From contig JADJBW010000011.1 of NCBI GenBank assembly GCA_016703525.1, forward strand, positions 50,266-114,265: a stretch of DNA of 64,000 nucleotides, read 5' to 3'. A model generated the notes under the pieces. The model was not told where the DNA came from, searched no databases, and worked only from the letters and a program-made list of their open reading frames with translations. The translations under genes and the position numbers were made by a program. Positions 38,256 through 48,126 of this stretch are shown here, piece by piece; within the stretch, counting starts at the first letter, position 1, and the number at the start of each line of letters is the position of its first letter. This DNA is from Actinomycetota bacterium. Lineage in GTDB: Bacteria > Actinomycetota > Acidimicrobiia > Acidimicrobiales > Microtrichaceae.

Positions 38256-39223
38256 TGCGCGCCGACACGGCGGCCACGGGAACGGGAGGGCTCCGCCTCG
38301 GTGCGGGCTCCGTGCCCGATCGATCCGCCTCGCACCTCGCGTTGTGGAACACCACCGCCTTCGTGGACCTGCGTCCCGGCGGAGCGGAACGCCGCGTGGC
38401 GGTCGACCATCGCACCGACGACGGCCGGCTGGTCGGCACGTGGGCGGGCGTGATCGAGGGTGGGGTGTGGGTGTCGGGATGGTCTGCGCCCTTCGGTGGC
38501 ATCGACCTGTGCCGCGACCACGAGACGGTTGGCGAGGTGATGGCGCTCGTCGACCGCGGCGTCGATGTGGCGCGCCGGTTCGGCTGCCATCGCATCGAGG
38601 TGCGCCGCAAGCCGCCCCACTGGTCGTCGTCCGAGCCCTACGTCGAGTTCGCGCTGCATCAGGCGGGGTTCTATGCGGTCGAGTCCGATCTGAACTTCGT
38701 GATCGACCTGGAACGCGACTGGGAACCGGCACTGCGCAAGCAGGCGCGGCGTGCGCTCGCTGCGGCCGAAGCACTCGGGCTGACGGTCGAGCGCCTGTCG
38801 GCCGACGACGAGAACGGCTGGGCAGAGGCGTACGCGGTGCTGCGCCGCAACCGCGTCGACAAGGGCCGGCCGATGCGGCTGTCGCTCGACTACGTGCGAT
38901 CGATGCGCGACCGCTTCTCGCCGCTCGTTCGAATGCTGGTGGTGCGCGAGGGCGACCGCGTGGTCGCTGCGTCGCTGGTGTACCGAGTGGGTCGGGGCCG
39001 CGATGTGGTGCAGTACTGGGGCGACGCATGCCACGACCTGCCGGTCACGCCGATGCCGATCGTGGTGCGCGCCTCGGTCGCCGACGCCCGAGCCTCCGGC
39101 GCAACGACACTCGACATCGGGATCAGCACCGACCACGGCTCGCCGAACCTCGGGTTGATCCAGTTCAAACGCGCGATGGGGTGCCGCACCGAGGTGCGCA
39201 CGGTCGTCGCACTCGACCTGTGA
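38252..39223 (+). CDS. FemAB/GNAT-fold acyl- or aminoacyl-transferase
   Basis: 323 residues with two GNAT-like lobes: the N-terminal lobe includes WSAPFGGIDLCRD, and the C-terminal lobe includes RKQARRALAAAEALGLTVE, then GDRVVAASLVYRVGRGRDVV and LDIGISTDHGSPNLGLIQFK. This layout is that of the FemAB-like acetyltransferase family often found in exopolysaccharide clusters. A role in acylating an amino sugar made by the DegT/Gfo-Idh pair is inference. Confidence 0.72.
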   Translation: MMRADTAATGTGGLRLGAGSVPDRSASHLALWNTTAFVDLRPGGAERRVAVDHRTDDGRLVGTWAGVIEGGVWVSGWSAPFGGIDLCRDHETVGEVMALVDRGVDVARRFGCHRIEVRRKPPHWSSSEPYVEFALHQAGFYAVESDLNFVIDLERDWEPALRKQARRALAAAEALGLTVERLSADDENGWAEAYAVLRRNRVDKGRPMRLSLDYVRSMRDRFSPLVRMLVVREGDRVVAASLVYRVGRGRDVVQYWGDACHDLPVTPMPIVVRASVADARASGATTLDIGISTDHGSPNLGLIQFKRAMGCRTEVRTVVALDL

Positions 39224-39235
39224 GGGGAGCGATGT

Positions 39236-40766
39236 ATGCATGACGAAGCGGGAATCGCCAGCGTCGAGGGCCATTCGACGGCGGTCGCGGGGGGTCGAGG
39301 TGCCCCCATCGAGCGCCGACAGGTCGTGGTAGGCGACTCGATAGCGGCGGTCGTCGCGGTCGATGCGCTCGCCCGTGCCGGGGCCGAGGTGGTCTGGTAC
39401 GCCGGCGGCCAACGGGTGGGCGGCGGATTCGCTGCCGTGCACCTGGGTGGTCGCCGACTCGAACTCGGTGCGCGGGTCCTCGAACTGTCTTACGACGCGC
39501 CGACCGGTGTCGCGCGGTGTCGCGCCGGACGGCTCCGTGGCGCCCGCGTGCCCGCAGCTGTCGGGATACCGGCCGGGACCGCACGGGCATCGTGAGTGGA
39601 TCGGGCTGGTCGACTCCTACGTTCGCAGCCTGGTCGGCGACGAGTTGTGCGCCGTGGCGCCACCGCAAATGGATCTCGGCGGGCGAATGGTGGACGACTG
39701 GTTGCTCGCCGGTGACCTGGCAGGCGCCGTCGAGGCCTTCGCTCCGTCCGCCCAGCGATTCGCGGCCGCCGCCGAGGCGGCGGTCGACCGTTGGGGCGAG
39801 CGTGGCTGGTTCGCTCCCGAGCACCACGATCTGCTGCAGCACCACTCCCTGGCCGAGGCCGGGGCCGCGCATCTCGGCTCCGACGCGTCGGGACGACTCA
39901 TCGAATCGTTCGCGTCGCGGATCCTGCGACGCGGCGCCAACGATGTGATCGCGGCGCTGCACCGCAAGATCTGGCTGCCTCTGTTCTGGCCGTCGACGGC
40001 TGCGGCGGCCTTCTCCGGGGCCCCGTACGTGCGGCCGGAGCGCCCGTTTGCGACCGTGCGCGAGCGGGGCATGTCGGGGCTGGTCGACGAGCTGGTCGCA
40101 CGAGTCGGGGCCGCCTCGACCGTGGAGGTCCGTCACGTCGGCAACCTGGTGGGCCTTGAGTCCGACGGCCCGCTCACCACGTGTGCCTTCTCCGACGGCA
40201 CCGTCATCCGCTCGGCCCGTCCGGTGTTGGGCGTCGGAGCGCGCGAGTTGTTCGCCGCCGTCGGAATCGAGCTCGACCTCGACCCGGCGCACTCGTCGCT
40301 GGGGTGGGTCGAGCTGCCCGACGGCGCGTCGGCACCCGACGTGTGGTGGGTGGCAGCCGAGGACCGGCCCGTGTTCCGGGCGTCTACCTCGCGCCCCGCC
40401 GACTCGCCGCCCGTGGTGTGCTGCGAGCTGGCGTGGTGGGTCGACGATTCCGAGTTGGGAACCGAAGCCGCGGCGGCCATCGCTGACGCCGGCATCGTGT
40501 CGGACGTGGGCGACCTGCAGGTGCTCGGCTCGGCGCGCTCTCGATCATTCCCCCTGCCGTCGGTGTCGAACCGAGCGCGGTTCCAACTCGCCCGCGCCGC
40601 GTTCGACGCGGCGTCGCCGATCTGCACGGTCGTCGGCTCGGCGTCGGAGTTCGGCGCCGACACGTTCAACGAGCAAGTGGTGCAGGGCCTCGCTGCGGCG
40701 GCCGCGGTCGTGGGCGACGCGGCCGCCGCACGGGCGGCGTCCTCCTCGGTCGTGGCGGCTAGTTGA
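39236..40766 (+). CDS. FAD-dependent oxidoreductase-like protein, frameshifted
   Basis: About 509 residues when joined. An N-terminal dinucleotide fold (RRQVVVGDSIAAVVAVDALA, then LELGARVLELSYDA) has GDSIAA in place of the standard GxGxxG. A frame break near 39510-39530, in the duplicated GTGTCGCGC stretch, separates it from the rest, which continues as DGSVAPACPQLSGYRPGPHG to 40766. The body (PERPFATVRERGMSGLVDEL and a late FGADTFNEQVVQGLAA) resembles NAD(P)-binding amine-oxidase or UDP-galactopyranose-mutase-like proteins. Its reaction is unknown. It overlaps the convergent ligase gene by 8 bp. Confidence 0.65.
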
Positions 40767-42294
40767 CGAGCCGGTCGCGTCCCTCCCAGTAGGGCGCGCG
40801 GAGCTTGAACTTCTGCAGCTTCCCGGTGGCCGTGCGGGCCAGTTCGTCGCGGAACTCGATGGAGCTCGGGCATTTGTAGTGGGCGAGGCGTTCGCGACAC
40901 CACGCGATCAGGTCGGCCTCGGTTGCCACGCTGCCCGGCGTCACCACGACGAGGGCCTTGGGCGTCTCTCCCCACTTGTCGGACGGGATGCCGATCACCG
41001 CCACCTCGTCGACGTCGGGATGGCTGAACAGCGCGTCCTCGATCTCGATCGAGCTCACGTTCTCGCCGCCGGTGATGATCACGTCCTTCTTGCGGTCGGA
41101 GATCGTCAGGTATCCCTCGTCGTCGAGAACGCCGCCGTCGCCGGTGTGGAACCAACCGCCCTCGAGCGCCTCGTCGGTCGCCTGGGGGTTCTCCCAGTAC
41201 GAGCGCAGCACAACGTTGGAGCGCGCGAGCACCTCGCCCTGGTCGGAGATGCCGAGTTGCACACCGAGTGCCGGCGCGCCGGCGCGGCCGAGTCGCCGGG
41301 CCCGATCGCCGGGGTCGAACTCGTCCCACTCGGAACGGCGACGATTCATCGTGAGCAGCGGCGCCGTCTCGGTGAGGCCGTAGATCTGGATGAATTCCCA
41401 GCCGAGCTCGGTCTCGACGCGCTCGATCGTGCGGGTCGGTGGTGGCGCTCCGGCGACCACGATGCGGACGCGGTCGCGACCCGGGATCGGCCCGGTCCAC
41501 GACGCGGCGGCGTCGAGGATCATCGACACCACCGCCGGAGCGCCACACAGGTAGGTGACGCCGTGCTGCTCGACGCGCCGCAGGATCTCGGCCCCGTCGA
41601 CCTTGCGCAGGATCACGTGGGTGCCGCCCATGCCCGTGACCGCGTACGGCTGGCCCCACCCGTTGCAGTGGAACTGGGGCAGCGTGTGCAGGTACACGTC
41701 TCGATCGCTCACGCCCGCCTGCCACCCGAACGTGGTCGCGTTCACCCAGAGGGAGCGATGCGTCTGCTCCACGCCCTTGGGTCGGGCGGTGGTGCCCGAC
41801 GTGTAGTTGATGGTCGCCGTGGCGTTCTCGTCCGGCTCCCACGGCCTCGGTTCGGCGTCGAACCGATGCAGCACCGCGTCGCTCTCGGCGCCGATCACGA
41901 AGCGGTGCTTCGCGGTCACCGACGGCAGGCCGTCGACGAGTTCGGGGCCGATCAGGAGTACCTCGGCTCCGCAGTGTTCCACGATGTAGCGAACCTCGGG
42001 TTCGCTCAGCCGGAAGTTGATCGGCACGAGGATCCGGCCCGACCCGCTCACCCCGAAGAACTGCGAGTACAGGCGGGCCGAGTTCTGGCTGACGACCGCA
42101 ACCCGTGCGCCGGCGTCGACCCCGAGGTCGTCGAGCGCGGCGGCCTGGGCGCGGGCGCGGGCGGCGATCTCGCCGTAGGTGAGCGATCCCCACGACTCGG
42201 CGGGCTGATTCGGCTCGTCGATCACGCCGACCCGGTCGCCGTACACGAGCTCCGCCCGACGCAGGAAGTCGTTGACGGTTAGCGGGACGATCAT
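40759..42294 (-). CDS. AMP-forming acyl-CoA synthetase/ligase
   Basis: 511 residues of the ANL superfamily. AMP-binding P-loop INYTSGTTARPKGVEQTH (residues about 155-172), the IYGLTETAP motif, the hinge region GWFHTGDGGVLDDEGYLTIS and the C-terminal catalytic Lys in RTATGKLQKFKLR. Activates a carboxylate as acyl-AMP and passes it to CoA; chain length not readable. ATG at 42294 has AAGGAG 6 bases upstream and beats the in-frame start 16 codons earlier. It may serve general fatty-acid metabolism or supply an acyl donor for the neighbouring transferase. Confidence 0.9.
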   Translation of the reverse strand: MIVPLTVNDFLRRAELVYGDRVGVIDEPNQPAESWGSLTYGEIAARARAQAAALDDLGVDAGARVAVVSQNSARLYSQFFGVSGSGRILVPINFRLSEPEVRYIVEHCGAEVLLIGPELVDGLPSVTAKHRFVIGAESDAVLHRFDAEPRPWEPDENATATINYTSGTTARPKGVEQTHRSLWVNATTFGWQAGVSDRDVYLHTLPQFHCNGWGQPYAVTGMGGTHVILRKVDGAEILRRVEQHGVTYLCGAPAVVSMILDAAASWTGPIPGRDRVRIVVAGAPPPTRTIERVETELGWEFIQIYGLTETAPLLTMNRRRSEWDEFDPGDRARRLGRAGAPALGVQLGISDQGEVLARSNVVLRSYWENPQATDEALEGGWFHTGDGGVLDDEGYLTISDRKKDVIITGGENVSSIEIEDALFSHPDVDEVAVIGIPSDKWGETPKALVVVTPGSVATEADLIAWCRERLAHYKCPSSIEFRDELARTATGKLQKFKLRAPYWEGRDRLVN

Positions 42295-42461
42295 GGCCAG
42301 CTCCTTGCGGCCGACCCCCCGGTCGGCATCGCCCGACAGCATCGCAAACGCCGCGGCCTCTCGCCACCGCGCTCGGGGCGCAATTCAGGCTCAGCGGTGC
42401 ATATCTGCACGCGTGGGCCTGGATTGCCGGAGGGATCTGCCGCGGCGCCGCGCTGCGCAGG

Positions 42462-43784
42462 TCAGGCCGGCGTGGGCGCCTTGGCCGGGTCGTGCGCCAC
42501 GTCGTGCTCGGCGGCGAGCTCGCCGAGCGCTGCGATGAGCGTGCCGACCACTCGCTCCTGTTGTTCGAGCGTGATGCCGGGGAACATCGGGAGGCTGAGC
42601 GTCGATGCGGCGGACGACTCGGCGGCCGGGCACCCGCCATCGGCGATGTCGACGCGATCGGCGAACGCCGCGGTGCGGTGAACCGCCACCGGGTAATGAA
42701 TGGCGGCGCCGATGCCGCGCTCGTTGAGGCGATCGACGATGCGGTGGCGCCAGGACGGATGCACCCGCACGTTGTAGACGTGCCACACGTGGCGGTTGCC
42801 GCGCATCTCGACCGGCAGCCGCAGATCGGCGCGATCGCGCAGCATCTCGTCGTACCGGGTCGCCGCCGCGCTGCGCTGCTCGTTCCAGCCGTCGAGATGC
42901 GCGAGCTTGGCGTTGAGCACGGCGGCTTGCATCGTGTCGAGGCGGGAGTTCGTTCCGACCACCTCGTGCTGGTAGCGGACGCGACTGCCGTGGTTCGCGA
43001 TCAGTCGAACGTGGTGTGCGAGCGCGGGCGAATCGGTGATCACGGCTCCGCCGTCGCCGTACGCGCCGAGGTTCTTGCCCGGGTAGAAGCTGGTGGTGGC
43101 GACATCGACTCCGCTGCCGATGCCCGCTCCGAACCGGGTCGCTCCCTGTGCCTGCGCCGCGTCTTCGATGAGGAAGGCCCCGTGGTTGCGGACGAGTGGG
43201 ACGAGCTGGTCGATGGGTGCCCGCTGCCCGTACAGGTCGACGGCGATGACGGCCGAGAGGCGACCGGACCGCATGGCGTTGGCGACGGAGTCGGGATCGA
43301 TGAGCTGGTGGATTGGGTCGCAGTCGACCACGACGACGCGTCCGCCGACGAGTGCGACGGCTTCGGCCGTGGCGATGAACGTGTTCGCCGGAACCGCGAC
43401 GCGGTCGCCCGGCCCGATGCCGAGCGCTCGGAGCGCCATCACGATCGCGTCCGTGCCGTTCGCCACGCCCACGGCGTGTTCGGCGCCGCAGTAGGCCCCG
43501 AACGCGATCTCGAACTCACCGACGTCAGATCCGCCGACGAACGAGCACCGGTCGAGGATCCGGGCGAACGCCGTGTCGACATCCGCCGCGATCGCTCGGT
43601 GCTGCAGCCCGAGGTCGAGGAAGGGCACGGGTGCCCCGCCGAGTCGATCCGTGGCGCCGGTCCCGGTGCCGTCCGCGCTGCCGTCAGCGCTGCCGGTCGC
43701 GATTTCGGAGTCGGCGCTGCCGGTCGCGATGTCGGAGTCGGCGTTGTCGGAGCCGTCGTCGCCGGGGCGATGCTCGGCGCTCAC
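42462..43784 (-). CDS. DegT/DnrJ/EryC1 sugar aminotransferase
   Basis: 440 residues. The PLP Schiff-base Lys is in TSFYPGKNLGAYGDGG; other markers are NGTDAIVMALRALGIGPGD and EDAAQAQGA. Converts a keto-sugar nucleotide to an amino sugar, often at C3 after a Gfo/Idh oxidation. The first 50 residues are an acidic repetitive tail (ATGSADSEIATGSAD) encoded by a 27-bp tandem repeat, absent from normal family members, which begin near VPFLDLGLQH. GTG start overlaps the stop of the oxidoreductase gene. Confidence 0.9.
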   Translation of the reverse strand: MSAEHRPGDDGSDNADSDIATGSADSEIATGSADGSADGTGTGATDRLGGAPVPFLDLGLQHRAIAADVDTAFARILDRCSFVGGSDVGEFEIAFGAYCGAEHAVGVANGTDAIVMALRALGIGPGDRVAVPANTFIATAEAVALVGGRVVVVDCDPIHQLIDPDSVANAMRSGRLSAVIAVDLYGQRAPIDQLVPLVRNHGAFLIEDAAQAQGATRFGAGIGSGVDVATTSFYPGKNLGAYGDGGAVITDSPALAHHVRLIANHGSRVRYQHEVVGTNSRLDTMQAAVLNAKLAHLDGWNEQRSAAATRYDEMLRDRADLRLPVEMRGNRHVWHVYNVRVHPSWRHRIVDRLNERGIGAAIHYPVAVHRTAAFADRVDIADGGCPAAESSAASTLSLPMFPGITLEQQERVVGTLIAALGELAAEHDVAHDPAKAPTPA

Positions 43785-44872
43785 GTGAGCACCTCAGCTG
43801 CGACGTCGCGTCGTGCGCGCTCGTTGAGCGGAACGAGCGCGCCGTGTTCGGCGATCGACTGATCGACCGCTTCGAGGATCCGCAGGATGCGCACGCCGGA
43901 TCGGCCGTCGGTGAGCGGCGCTCGCCCTGTGCGGATGCACTCGGTGAAGTGACGGGCGACCTCGCCGAGCGCCTCGTGTTCGCCGAGCGCCGGCGCCATC
44001 ATGTCGCCGGTGCGGTACTGGACCATCATCTCTCGCTGGTCGTCGGGCGCGCTGAAGGTCGACACGTCGACACCGCGCTCGTAGATCGAGAGCCGCTGTG
44101 CGGGGTTCACGTCGTCCCAGACGACGTAGCGGTGCGACCCGCCGATGATGGTGGTGCGGATCTTCACCGGGCTGAGCCAGCTGACGTGTACGTGAGCGAT
44201 CCCGGCGCCGGGCAGCATCATCGTGACGTACCCGACGCATGCGCGGCCTGCGCCCACGGGGTCGACGCCGAGGGCGCTCACCGCGGTGGGTTCGATCCCG
44301 GCGGGAAGGATCGAGTCGAGGATCGACAGGTCGTGGGGGAGCAGGTCCCAGAAGACGTCGGCGTCGGGTTGGATGATCCCGAGGTTGATGCGGACCGAGT
44401 CGATGTATTGGATGCGTCCAAGCGTGCCGCGCGCCGTCTCGGATCGGATCCAGTTGACGGCCGGCGTGTAGCAGTACGTGTGGTCGCACATGAGCGTCAG
44501 GCCGCGTTCGGCGGCGAGCGCCACGAGCCGGTCCGCGTCGGAGGACGAGAGCGCGAGCGGCTTCTCGACGAGCACGTGCTTGCCGGCTTCGAGGCACGCT
44601 CGGGCGATGCCGTAGTGGGTGCGCGCCGGCGTCGCGATGGCGACGGCCTCGATGCGCGGGTCGCCGAGGATGTCGTCGAGGTCGTTGGTGACGTGCACCG
44701 AGGTATGGCGACCGAGGACCCGTCGCGCCCGGTCCACATCGAGGTCGCAGACCGACCACAACCACATGTGGTCGGAGGCGAGAAAGTTGCGGATCAGGTT
44801 GGGACCCCAGTAGCCGGCGCCGACGACGGCGACGCCGACGTCGTTGGGGGAGGGCTGGTTGGCGAAGCTCAC
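43781..44872 (-). CDS. Gfo/Idh/MocA-family oxidoreductase
   Basis: 363 residues. Rossmann start VAVVGAGYWGPNLIRNF, the family EKP motif in VLVEKPLALSSSDAD, and the C-terminal alpha/beta domain with DLLPHDLSILDSI. The enzyme oxidises a hydroxyl of a nucleotide sugar to a ketone, the step before DegT transamination (as in the WlbA/WlbC-type pathway to 3-amino sugars). The coupled start-stop overlap with the aminotransferase supports such a pairing; the exact sugar is not known. Confidence 0.88.
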   Translation of the reverse strand: MSFANQPSPNDVGVAVVGAGYWGPNLIRNFLASDHMWLWSVCDLDVDRARRVLGRHTSVHVTNDLDDILGDPRIEAVAIATPARTHYGIARACLEAGKHVLVEKPLALSSSDADRLVALAAERGLTLMCDHTYCYTPAVNWIRSETARGTLGRIQYIDSVRINLGIIQPDADVFWDLLPHDLSILDSILPAGIEPTAVSALGVDPVGAGRACVGYVTMMLPGAGIAHVHVSWLSPVKIRTTIIGGSHRYVVWDDVNPAQRLSIYERGVDVSTFSAPDDQREMMVQYRTGDMMAPALGEHEALGEVARHFTECIRTGRAPLTDGRSGVRILRILEAVDQSIAEHGALVPLNERARRDVAAEVLT

Positions 44873-44949
44873 CCGCCCCTATCGGCCACGTTGTGGCCAA
44901 ATCGAGTCCGGCGTGACGCGGGCGCGGGCGCGGGCGCCGTTGGACGATC

Positions 44950-46068
44950 TCAGGTGATGTCGAGCATGCGCTGCAGCGCGATGCGCGCCCATTCGGCGTC
45001 GTCGGCGTCGACGACGACGCGGTTCGGCACGCGGCCCTCGACCAACTCCTCGAGGACCCATGCGAGGTGCGGTGCGTCGATGCGGAACATCGTGGAGCAC
45101 GGGCAGACCAGGGGATCGATCGACATGACCGTCTTGTCTGGCGTCTCGGCGGCCATGCGGTTGACCATGTGGATCTCGGTACCGACCCCAATCACCGATC
45201 CGACGGGCGCGTCGGCGACGGCGCGCAGGATGAACTCGGTCGAACCCACCTGGTCGGCAGCGGCGCAAACTTCGCGGGAGCATTCTGGGTGCACGACCAC
45301 GATGCCGTCGGGGTGTTCGGCGCGGAAGGCGGCGACGTGCTCGGGGCTGAAGCGCTGGTGCACCGAGCAGTGGCCCTTCCAGAGCAGGAAGCGGGCGGAT
45401 CGCACGTCGTCCGCGCTGAGCCCGCCGAGGTCGAGGCGTGGGTTCCACACCCGCATGTGCGACTCGTCGTAGCCCATCTGGAAGCCGGTGTTGCGGCCCA
45501 GATGCTGGTCGGGGAAGAACAGCACCTGATCGCCGCGTTCGAACGCCCAGTCCAACACGGCTCGGGCGTTGGATGACGTGCAGACGGCACCGTGGTTGCG
45601 CCCGACGAACGCCTTCAGATCGGCAGCGGAGTTCATGTACGTGATGGGGATCACGCGGGCGAGGTCGACGTGTTCGCCGAGGGCTTCCCACGCCTCTTCG
45701 ACCGAGTCGATGTCGGCCATGTCGGCCATGGAGCATCCGGCGTTGAGGTCGGGGAGCACGACCTGCTGGTGGGGGCCGGTGAGCACGTCGGCGGCCTCGG
45801 CCATGAAATGCACGCCGCAGAAGACGATGTAGTCGGCCTCGGGACGGGCCTTGGCGAGCTGCGCGAGCTTGAACGAGTCGCCGCGGGCGTCGGCCCAGCG
45901 GATCACCTCGTCGCGTTGGTAGTGGTGGCCGAGGATGAAGACCCGCTCGCCGAGGGTCGCCTTGGCCGCCGCGATGCGCCGTTCCAGTTCATCCGGCGAC
46001 GCGTCGGCGTAGCCGTCGTCGAGGGGCGCCTGGATGCGGAGGGTGACCGCGGTGGCCGTCGTCGTCAT
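44950..46068 (-). CDS. nadA: Quinolinate synthase
   Basis: 372 residues; condenses iminoaspartate with dihydroxyacetone phosphate in de novo NAD synthesis. The three [4Fe-4S] cysteines appear in LNAGCSMADMAD, HPECSREVCAAAD and PLVCPCSTMF. Other family blocks: GHHYQRDEVIRWAD and NSAADLKAFVG. No nadB or nadC adjoins it. It is divergent from uvrC with 155 bp between starts. Confidence 0.95.
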   Translation of the reverse strand: MTTTATAVTLRIQAPLDDGYADASPDELERRIAAAKATLGERVFILGHHYQRDEVIRWADARGDSFKLAQLAKARPEADYIVFCGVHFMAEAADVLTGPHQQVVLPDLNAGCSMADMADIDSVEEAWEALGEHVDLARVIPITYMNSAADLKAFVGRNHGAVCTSSNARAVLDWAFERGDQVLFFPDQHLGRNTGFQMGYDESHMRVWNPRLDLGGLSADDVRSARFLLWKGHCSVHQRFSPEHVAAFRAEHPDGIVVVHPECSREVCAAADQVGSTEFILRAVADAPVGSVIGVGTEIHMVNRMAAETPDKTVMSIDPLVCPCSTMFRIDAPHLAWVLEELVEGRVPNRVVVDADDAEWARIALQRMLDIT

Positions 46069-46211
46069 CGGTATCTCGCTTTCCCGACCGTGACCCGCTC
46101 AGCGCTGAGTCGTCGTCAGGATAGAACCCCGTTCCGCCGTGCGGGTTCAGCCCGTCGCCCATCGCCGAGTGTGGTGCTCAGGCGGCGGATCGGCGACCGC
46201 CGACGGGTCGC

Positions 46212-46217
46212 TAGCGT
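46212..46217 (+). promoter_or_regulatory. -10-like hexamer of leaderless start (TAGCGT)
   Basis: TAGCGT ends 6 bases before the uvrC GTG at 46224; same hexamer as upstream of the HAD-acyltransferase gene and rapZ. Confidence 0.5.
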
Positions 46218-46223
46218 TCCGGC

Positions 46224-48115
46224 GTGATCACGCGCCCGCCCTCGGGGTCGATTCCGGACGCTCCGGGGAGCTACCAGTTCAAGGACGACGCGGGCCGGGT
46301 CATCTACGTGGGCAAGGCGAAGTCGCTGCGGTCCCGGTTGTCGAACTACTTCCAGGACCCAGCGAACCTGCACCCGCGCACGGCTCAGATGGTGGCCACC
46401 GCCGCGACGGTCGAGTGGATCCAGGTGCGCAACGAGGTCGAGGCCTTGATGCTGGAGTACAGCCTCATCAAGCAGCATCGCCCCCGTTTCAACGTGCGGC
46501 TCGTCGACGACAAGAGCTACCCGTTCCTGGCGGTGACGGTGGGCGATGAGTGGCCGCGGGCGATGGTGATGCGCGGGGCTCGCCGCAAGGGCGTTCGCTA
46601 CTTCGGCCCGTACGGTCACGCGTACGCGATCCGCGAGACGCTCGACCTGTTGTTGCGCACGTTCCCGATTCGCACGTGCAGCGACAACAAGCTGGCGATG
46701 CACGCGAAGCAAGGTCGCCCGTGCCTGCTGTTCCACATCGAGAAGTGCGCCGGGCCGTGCGTGGGAGAGGTGCCGAAATTCGCGTACGACGAGATGGTCG
46801 CGGACCTGTTGCGGTTCCTCGACGGCGACACCGACGAGGTGGTCGAGCGGCTCGACGCGGCCATGCGCGCTGCCGCTACGGGGTTGGAGTTCGAGCTGGC
46901 TGCGCGCTGGCGTGACCGCCTGGCAAGCGTGCGCCGCGCGATCGAGAAGCAGCAGATGGTCGCCGAACGCAGCGAGGACCTCGACGTGATCGGCGTGGCC
47001 GAGGACGAGCTCGAAGCGGCGGTGCAGGTGTTCTTCGTGCGCCGCGGACGGGTGGTGGGACGCAAGGGGTTCGTGCTCGACAAGGTGCTGTCGATCGACC
47101 CGTCCGAGCTGAGCGGCCGCATTCTCGAGGAGCTCTACTACGAGGAACCGCCGATCGGGATGCCGCGTTCGGTGCTGCTCCCCACCCTGCCGCCGGATCC
47201 GGCGGTGTACGAGCAGTGGCTGTCGGAGCACCGCGGCTCGAAGGTGGAGATCCGGGTACCGCAACGCGGCGCCAAGCGCACCCTCGCCGAGACCGTCACC
47301 GAGAACGCGACCGAGGAGTTCCAGCGGCATCGGCTGCGCCGGGCATCCGATCACAACAGCCGGGCCCGGGCGCTCAACGAGCTGCAGGAGCACCTGGGGC
47401 TGCCGGAGGCGCCACTGCGCATCGAGTGCTTCGACATGAGTCACATCCAGGGGACCGACTACGTGGGTTCGATGGTGGTGGTCACCGACGGGCTTGCCGA
47501 CAAGCGCGAGTACCGGCGGTTCAAGGTGCGCACGGTTGGTGGTCAACGAATCGGCGACAGCGACGACTTCGCGGCGATGGAAGAGGTGCTGACCCGCCGG
47601 TTCACGAACTACTTGGACGACCGGGTGCGCCCGATCGAGGAGCGCGGCAAGTTCCAGTATTCGCCGCAGTTGCTCGTGGTCGACGGCGGCAAGGGTCAGC
47701 TGAACGTGGCCGTCCGCGTCCTGGAGTCGCTCGGTCTCGAGGAGGAGATTCCGGTCTGCTCGTTGGCGAAGCAGTTCGAGGAGGTCTTCCTGCCGGGTCG
47801 CCCAGAGCCGGTGCGCGTGCGCGCCAGTCCGAGGCGCTGTTCCTTCTGCAGCGCATCCGTGACGAGAGCCACCGCTTCGCCATCACCTTCCACCGCGAGC
47901 TGCGCGGCAAGCGCATGACGCGCTCTGCGCTCGACGACGTCCGCGGGCTCGGCGAGGTCCGCCGCAAGCGCCTGCTGAGCGAGTTGGGGGGCCTGAAGGG
48001 CGTGAAGGCGGCGTCGCTCGACGATCTGTACGCGCTGTCGTGGCTGCCCAACCCGGTGGCCGACGCGGTGTTCGCGTCGCTGCGCCCCGACGCCGCGGCG
48101 GGGCCGAGCCGCTAG
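46224..48115 (+). CDS. uvrC: Excinuclease ABC subunit C, frameshifted
   Basis: About 630 residues when corrected; makes both incisions in nucleotide excision repair. GIY-YIG domain (GSYQFKDDAGRVIYVGKAKS) at residues 13-32, UVR motif near 210-235, RNase H-like endonuclease domain (IECFDMSHIQGTDYVGSM) near 400-420, and a C-terminal helix-hairpin-helix (VRGLGEVRRKRLLSELGGLK). The frame breaks near 47820-47825: one base appears missing in GTGCGCGCCAG, where GTGCCGCGCCAG would give PVRVPRQSEALFLLQRIRDE. In a housekeeping repair gene this is probably a sequence error. Confidence 0.93.
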
Positions 48116-48118
48116 GTT
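48113..48118 (+). promoter_or_regulatory. -10-like hexamer of leaderless start (TAGGTT)
   Basis: TAGGTT ends 8 bases before the tdk GTG at 48127; its first three bases are the uvrC stop codon. Confidence 0.4.
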
Positions 48119-48126
48119 CGCGGCCC

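Noticed and set aside
46110..46124. LexA-like GAACCCCGTTC upstream of uvrC
   Set aside because: Three bases between half-sites instead of four and no flanking C/G, so it does not meet the SOS consensus.
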